Shown one piece after another: positions 58,634 to 64,000 of a DNA stretch of 64,000 nucleotides. The notes below the pieces were generated by a model. The model made no database searches. It had not been told where the DNA came from and saw nothing but the letters and a program-made list of their open reading frames with translations. This DNA comes from Schizophyllum amplum (Eukaryota > Basidiomycota > Agaricomycetes > Agaricales > Schizophyllaceae). The stretch lies in NCBI GenBank assembly GCA_007026445.1, contig VDMD01000100.1, forward strand, positions 26,314-90,313, written 5' to 3'. The number at the start of each line of letters is the position of its first letter. Position 1 is the stretch's first letter. The translations under genes and the position numbers were made by a program.

Positions 58634-61207
58634 ATGGCGACATCCGCATCCCTTGCCGCTCTCCCCCCGTCTCTTCTCTTGCTCGTTCACTTGCATCTGC
58701 TGGAGTTCCCGTCAGCCGATAAACCTGAGTACGATCACAATGTGTTCAACCCGAAGACGCGCGGTCTCAAGGACCGCACGAAGACGATGGAGGACGTCAG
58801 TCACTTTCTGGTTCGCAGACTTGAGCGCGACCGCGTCAAATCGGTGAGTTGGCTGTGGGCTTCTTATGCATGCTTCTACTCACCCAATATATACTGACAA
58901 ATTATCTCAGATCCTCCCGAACTACCCCTGTCAGAAGCCTTCGGATAGCGTGGCATATCGAGCGGCGCTGACCAAGTATCTGGAAACCCTTCGTCATACG
59001 GCGCTCGGTAGTGCGGGCCATGGTAGCGCGAAGTCGGGCACGACTGTGAAGAAGGGCTTGAAGGAGAGTACCCTGACCAAGGCAGGAGTCGCATCTTTTT
59101 GGTGGAAAGACGTCCTAGTGCGAAAATCCACCCTTGAAGAATGCGCGGGCGAGCGGTACGTTTGAGAAGTTCGCTTTCATGAGCCTTCCAGATTTATGAT
59201 CTCCATTCAAGATTCGAGCGCATACTTCTTGCTCTATCTGTTCACGCCCTTATGAAGTCCGTCAAGGGCGCGAACGATCCTGGGGTAAGGCGTGACCTTC
59301 CCATCTGTGAGAATCTACTGATTGATATGATTAGATCCTTCATTCTCCTCAGGCGCAGCCAATCACATATGCGGCCAGGCTCAATGACACCATGCGCGTG
59401 AGGAAAGACTGGCTTTGCCGCATGGACGAACTTCAGCGACAGAAGGCACAGCTGTCGCGCTTGAAGGTGCGCTCGTGACCTGATGGTATTGCACCTCGCC
59501 GTTTATGAATTTTCTCCTGAAGGCTGGTCTGGCTCAAACGAACGGTGTGAAAGGCAGATACGAAGCTTTGTCTACGAACCGCCTAGTCGCCTTTGCTTGC
59601 TCGAAGTACGAAGACCTCTCCAGTTTCTGGTCAACGGCGGCCCTTGATTTTCTACTTGCTGTGGCGGGTGTCGTCAGACCAAGTGAGGCGCGCAAGCCAG
59701 GAAGTACAAGCGTTGCGGTGACCCTGGGCGTATCTCGATCTAACTTCGCCTCCGCTTCCGTAAGTCACGATCCTGATCATGGTGTAGTTTCCGTTATGAC
59801 CTTGAGGCAGACTTCCCGGACGGCACCTCAACCCCTCCCAGTCGCCGCGGCCCTTCATCCCTCATATCTACGCAAACTTCGCAGAAACATCTCCGCAGGC
59901 GCCGGCGCCACCAGCAAAGGCCAGCGGACTCGTGCGTCTGTCGGCGAAGCGCACGGCGCTGCAAGTGTGCACGCAGCAGCCTCGACGCATCATACACCCA
60001 AAACAGATCGATTGGTTGAAAAAGAAAGGGAAATGAAGCGCGTTCTGCGCGAGGGGCTGGACACAGTACGCAGGCGGCGCGAAGAAGCAAGCGCGAGGCT
60101 CCAGAAGGTACTGCGTGAGAGAAAAGCAGCCCCCGCGGCGCGTGCAAAGCTCAATGTCTGGCGACCTCCCCCGCCGGCTACCATATACTTCGATGTAAGC
60201 CTCCATCTTTTTCCATGCGATGCAGCAATGACGCTTCCTTCCCTTTGTTGTGCGAAGCTGACGCCTTGTCGCAGACGATCTCTAGCCGAGAGACAACACT
60301 GGATACTCAAGCCTCAGGTCCTTTTGCGGAGCCCCTTCAGACACGAATCGACCGCGTACGAGCTCGATGGAAGGAAAATGCGGCAGTCCGACAGGAGAGC
60401 AAGGTCTCACGCATACCGAAGCCCTCAGCCACTGCTAAAGGGCCGCCGCTTAAGGCATCTACGCAGCGTGCACGATCCTTCGCGCCATCCGGGAAAACAA
60501 CGGAGACCGCGCCTGGCCTCCAACTCGACTATCAGACAACGCATAAACCCCAAACTCGTCACGGGCGCAAATCGGTTCGCTCCAGGAGGTCGGCGCGTGT
60601 ATCTCTTGTGTGCCCCCCAGCGATATATGAACTCGGAGATGACGAAGTCACGCAGGCAGGTGCCTGTCGTGTGCGCCTTCCGTTACACTGACGCGCTCTC
60701 ACAGATTTTGGACCAGCTGCGTGACGACTCGTCGGAAGACGAGAGTGGGACGCCACGGGTGGGGGTCATCCCGACCACGCCAGGAGAGCTGCTATCAACG
60801 TCGAAAACGCCAGGTAGCCTGCTTTCTACTGCAAAACGTCGAAAGCGGGGAGACGTTTGCTATGCCGCCTGGAGGGCCTCCATTGCCGCTTCCGGAGGCA
60901 GACCTCGTGGTAGAGGATGAGGAGTCTGCCAGCGATGACCGAGCAGACGACGATAGCGAAGACTACGAAGAGGGTCACAGCGTGTCGCTGCGTGATATCC
61001 TCCTGCAGGCGAACGCGACGGGAATGAACCTCACGGGTAAGTGTGTCATTTATGGTGTACCAGCGCCATGCGAGCGCTTGCGAGGCGTTTTCCGTACTTT
61101 CTTTGCCTTCATCAGCTTACGCGCAGACTCGCAACATATACTGACGATCCTTTCAAGTTTCCGGACACCTGGAGGACGAGATGGACGATGACGATCCCTT
61201 TGATTAG
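58634..61207 (+). CDS. HAUS6-like augmin complex subunit
   Basis: Starts at the ATG of MATSASLAALPPS. Exons 58634-58843, 58911-59155, 59212-59284, 59335-59466 and 59523-59682 are well defined. Later exons cover about 59790-60195, 60275-60700 and 60700-61035, and the last ends with the acidic DEMDDDDPFD at 61207. The N-terminal 250 residues match the HAUS6 N-terminal domain: LHLLEF, VFNPKTRGLKDRTKTMEDV, FWWKDVLVRKSTLEECAGERFERIL. A coiled-coil stretch follows (REMKRVLREGLDTVRRRREE). Augmin recruits gamma-tubulin to spindle microtubules for branching nucleation. The middle splice sites are uncertain. Confidence 0.75.
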
Positions 61208-61372
61208 GTAGTACTAGCTCGCCGTCAGGAGTCCGCTAGCGTCCGACATCTTACCTTCAAAGACTACTTATTGTGGCTTTTCCCAATTGAACATTGCATT
61301 CCAATCCATTGTGGGCAAGAGTGATACAACAAAGCTCCTAGCAAGCGTTAACCATACCCCCACCCGACCGAA

Positions 61373-62836
61373 CTACGACAAGAGGCTGACGAGGGCATCG
61401 TACGCGTCCTTCGGAGCGAAGGACGAGTCGAACAAGAGCGGGGTCTCGCTTGCACGCCAGGAGTTCTATGGGTAATCCATTAGCGACCTCCAGCAAAGTG
61501 AAAGCGAAAAGATGTACCGCGTCTGACACACCCCAGCTAGTAATCGAAACGCACCTGGGCTCGTCGAGGCAGGCTGAGCAACAGCGACGTAGTCCGCAGT
61601 AGGCGCGCTAGCAATGTCAGCTCCGTAATAGCGACCTCGAGACCCGTCGATGCGAGCGTGGTGATCGCGTCAGCGACGCCGCTGGATCCACCGGCCTGTA
61701 GACCATGTCAGAACAAGAGATTGGTGGAACGATGGCGACATAAAGCGTCACGATTGACAGAACTGACCGAAAGATGCGTCTGCGTGCCGATGCATCGATA
61801 AGCTGGGTGCCGGAGTTGACCTTCTTAACAAGCGCAACCATGGCCTGCACCTTCGCGTTGTTCGAGTCGAGGTTGAAGTCGTTGATGTACAACTTCGCAG
61901 TGGAGTCTGCGGCGCGCGCGGCTTCGAAGGCGGTAGCGATGAAGCTATCGCCAAGGACGTTGGAGAAAACGCTGGAGCGCAGCGTGCCGTCTTCGTTCAG
62001 CACTTCGCTGGACAAACGTCAGAGAACTGAGAGACGGGGAGTCGGGGTCACTCACTTGACAACATCCACTAGTGAAGGTGGTATGTGAGCAGTTGACCAG
62101 TAACATGTTTAAGGGCGTACAGCTGCGGGCCCTGGTCAGCACAAATCCACGCATATTCTGAGGTAAAGACTGACCAAAATTGCCCGGCGTAGCGACCCGC
62201 AACGCCAGCGATGTGGCTCTGGATCACGGAGGTCAGGTAGCAGCATCGCTAATCGCAGATACGTATGCGGGTAGCTGCGAGTGCCAGACTGCAGAGGAGA
62301 CCTGATGAGCACCGGCATCTGAGACGGCCGATTGGACGCACCGAGTGTATGCCCCCGAACCATCAAGCAGTTGGAGTTGGCGAAGTCGACGAGCGCGTCG
62401 GCACCCGTGAAGCTGAAGCTTCCTTGCGTCGCTAGACGAAGGCTCGTGTCAGTAAGCCAGCATACGATAGAGCAGAGGGACTACTCACGCTCAATGGACT
62501 CCCACTATCACCAGCACATGGGTGTCGATCAGCGATCGTAGCTTGAACCTGGACGGTACGCGTACCTTCATCGAGTTCTCGGGTGTCAGAGCACCAAATT
62601 CGCTCGTCAATACCTCCGTGTTGCTGCTGATGCTGAGCGTGTTGGAGTCTCCGATGTTACCCTGATGTTCCTGTCAGGCGCTGACTCGAGGACCGGTCGA
62701 TTGAGTCACGCACCCAAAAGAGCTTTCCCTTGGCGACAAACAGGTCATTCAGACCGCTGAGCTGTCGCGGTGCGGGCACCGCGCCGGCGCGGGCGACAGA
62801 GAGCGCGAAAGACACGAGTGCGAGGAGGACCTGCAT
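61373..62836 (-). pseudogene. GH10 endo-1,4-beta-xylanase, frame broken by single-base losses
   Basis: It starts at 62836 with a secretion signal (MQVLLALVSFALSVARAGA), continues directly into a GH10 domain without CBM1, and ends at 61373 (SSFAPKDAYDALVSLLS). Recognisable blocks are ENSMKWESIEP, GSFSFTGADALVDFAN, VWHSQLPAYVSAISDA, SHIAGVAGRYAGQ, the acid/base Glu region [22 protein letters not shown], the nucleophile Glu region EVAITEL, and SITSWGVSDA. Introns are normal, but the frame breaks at least four times where a base is missing from a run: near 62240, 61797, 61655 and 61595. The segment before DVVNEV (about 62060-62170) also does not join cleanly. It is either a recent pseudogene or an assembly artefact. 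Intact, it would cleave xylan outside the cell. Confidence 0.85.
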
Positions 62837-64000
62837 ACTGGCACAAGTGGGGGAAGTTGGAAGATGAAGAACGAAAGGGTGGGTACAAAGAAGGGAGACG
62901 TGTCGAGAACAATGAACGAGAAGACGGGAGCAGCAATGGTGAAGACGCCGAAGCGCGAGACTTTATAGTCGGCGCCTCCGCCGGCGACCGCGTCGTCAAG
63001 GGGCACGATGAAGAAGCGCCGAGTCCGAGGAAATGCCACGCACGCCGTACATCTTGAACATTCATCCCGGCCTCGGCTCATCGACGTCGATGCCGACACG
63101 TGGGATCGTGCATGGCAGCTCACCATCCTGAACATGATGGGAAGACGCGGCGGAGTGAAGACTTCAGTAGACTGGCGGGCAATATGCAACATCGGACGAG
63201 AGCATATAAGTAGATCCAGCGGGGGTAGCCAAAGGCAAATACAAGATGAGGTTTGTCACGTCCCAACGCCGAGTACCACTTCTGATCGTCCGGGTGACTG
63301 TACGCCGCGTGTCGCGCCCACACCCATGAGCTGTAATCAGGCAGATTCGTTCTTCCGCACTGTCGTAGTGTGCGTGTATGCAAAGGTCACAATGTGTAAA
63401 GGGACCTCGACGAAAGGAAAGGGGCATGCACGGTGGTAGTCATATCCGCAATCGACAAGGTTGAAGTTGGTCGGAAAAGGCAGCAGTTGCTTGGCAATGT
63501 TTGGCTCGCGTTGAAGACGCCACGTGCGTGCACGTTGTCATCCTCACGTGCGTCTTGACCCACAGTCTCTCTCTCTCCCATCTGTCCAAGGTATTCGCTC
63601 TCTCGTTCGTCACCGCGGATATTACCTGGGCTATACAAGCCTCGTCTGGTTTTGCACAGAGCGCATAGGCGTCACGAAGATGGCTATGCGCGATGACAGT
63701 CCTGAGCGCTTGACTATGGCAATAGCATCGCCTCCAAATACAAAAGAAGGCCCATCCTCCGGCATCTGCGACGCTTGCATCTTGATTACCTGCCTTACCT
63801 CAGCTCGAGCTCCTGTACCGCAAGAGCTGGCGCGTTGGTGAAACCAGCAACGCCCGAGCGGCGTTGACTGCACAGGAATCACGATAAATCGCGCGCCCCA
63901 TTCCCGGTGTACAGTAAATTCGTGCGCGAGTGCTCTTTTGGCATTCCAGAGCTGAAAGAGAGCGCAACTGTATTCATCCTGGTCGAAACCTGCTCACAGG
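62837..64000. other. Right-edge region
   Basis: Promoter of the xylanase locus and about 900 bp with no supported gene. Short frames near 63630-63880 on both strands are not recognised. Confidence 0.4.

Noticed and set aside
59505..60920. 471-codon single frame as an independent gene
   Set aside because: It reads through introns of the HAUS6-like gene and leaves the conserved frame after IYFD.
1..64000. CRISPR arrays, operons, riboswitches, rRNA genes
   Set aside because: None seen. The window is eukaryotic nuclear DNA and the tandem repeats found are ordinary mini- and microsatellites.

Overview
This is nuclear DNA of a filamentous basidiomycete, most likely a wood-decay Agaricomycete near Polyporales. 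The genes carry many short introns (about 45-60 nt, GT...CTAAC/CTGAC...AG). The gene families fit that group: expanded F-box and SET-domain genes, a STAND/NLR N-terminal domain, a hexose transporter, a GH10 xylanase with a secretion signal, and a URBS1-type iron regulator. No prokaryotic or organellar features were seen. Exon models below were built by hand from splice signals, frame continuity and comparison between paralogues.

Region 1 (1-17.9 kb) is the most striking part: a large imperfect inverted duplication. Reading outward from a single 3-ketoacyl-CoA thiolase gene (6477-7847), both sides carry the same genes in mirrored order: SET gene type C, type B, type A, then an F-box gene pointing back toward the array. 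The right arm is fuller (C, B, D, A, F-box). The left arm has lost D and most of B, leaving a frameshifted scar of B, and has gained a 792-bp PIF/Harbinger-like MITE between A and the F-box gene. Six SET genes look intact.

Region 2 (18-25 kb) holds another F-box gene, a MYND-finger protein and an MFS sugar transporter. Region 3 (26-39 kb) is a tandem duplication of a large orphan gene (755 and 1013 residues) together with about 2.3 kb of upstream DNA; the second copy has gained Tyr/Gln/Pro-rich repeats. Region 4 (40-50 kb) is gene-poor and decayed: a Goodbye-type STAND N-terminal domain without a visible nucleotide-binding domain, a C2H2 zinc-finger gene, dispersed repeats, minisatellites and a 590-bp Tc1/mariner-like MITE.

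Region 5 (50-64 kb) is conserved gene space: a classical calpain, a two-finger GATA repressor of siderophore genes (URBS1/SREA type), a HAUS6-like augmin subunit, and a GH10 xylanase locus whose frame is broken by several single-base losses.

No operon-like pathway cluster is visible. The main biological interest is structural: birth and decay of SET and F-box genes in a palindromic array, and duplication of an orphan family.
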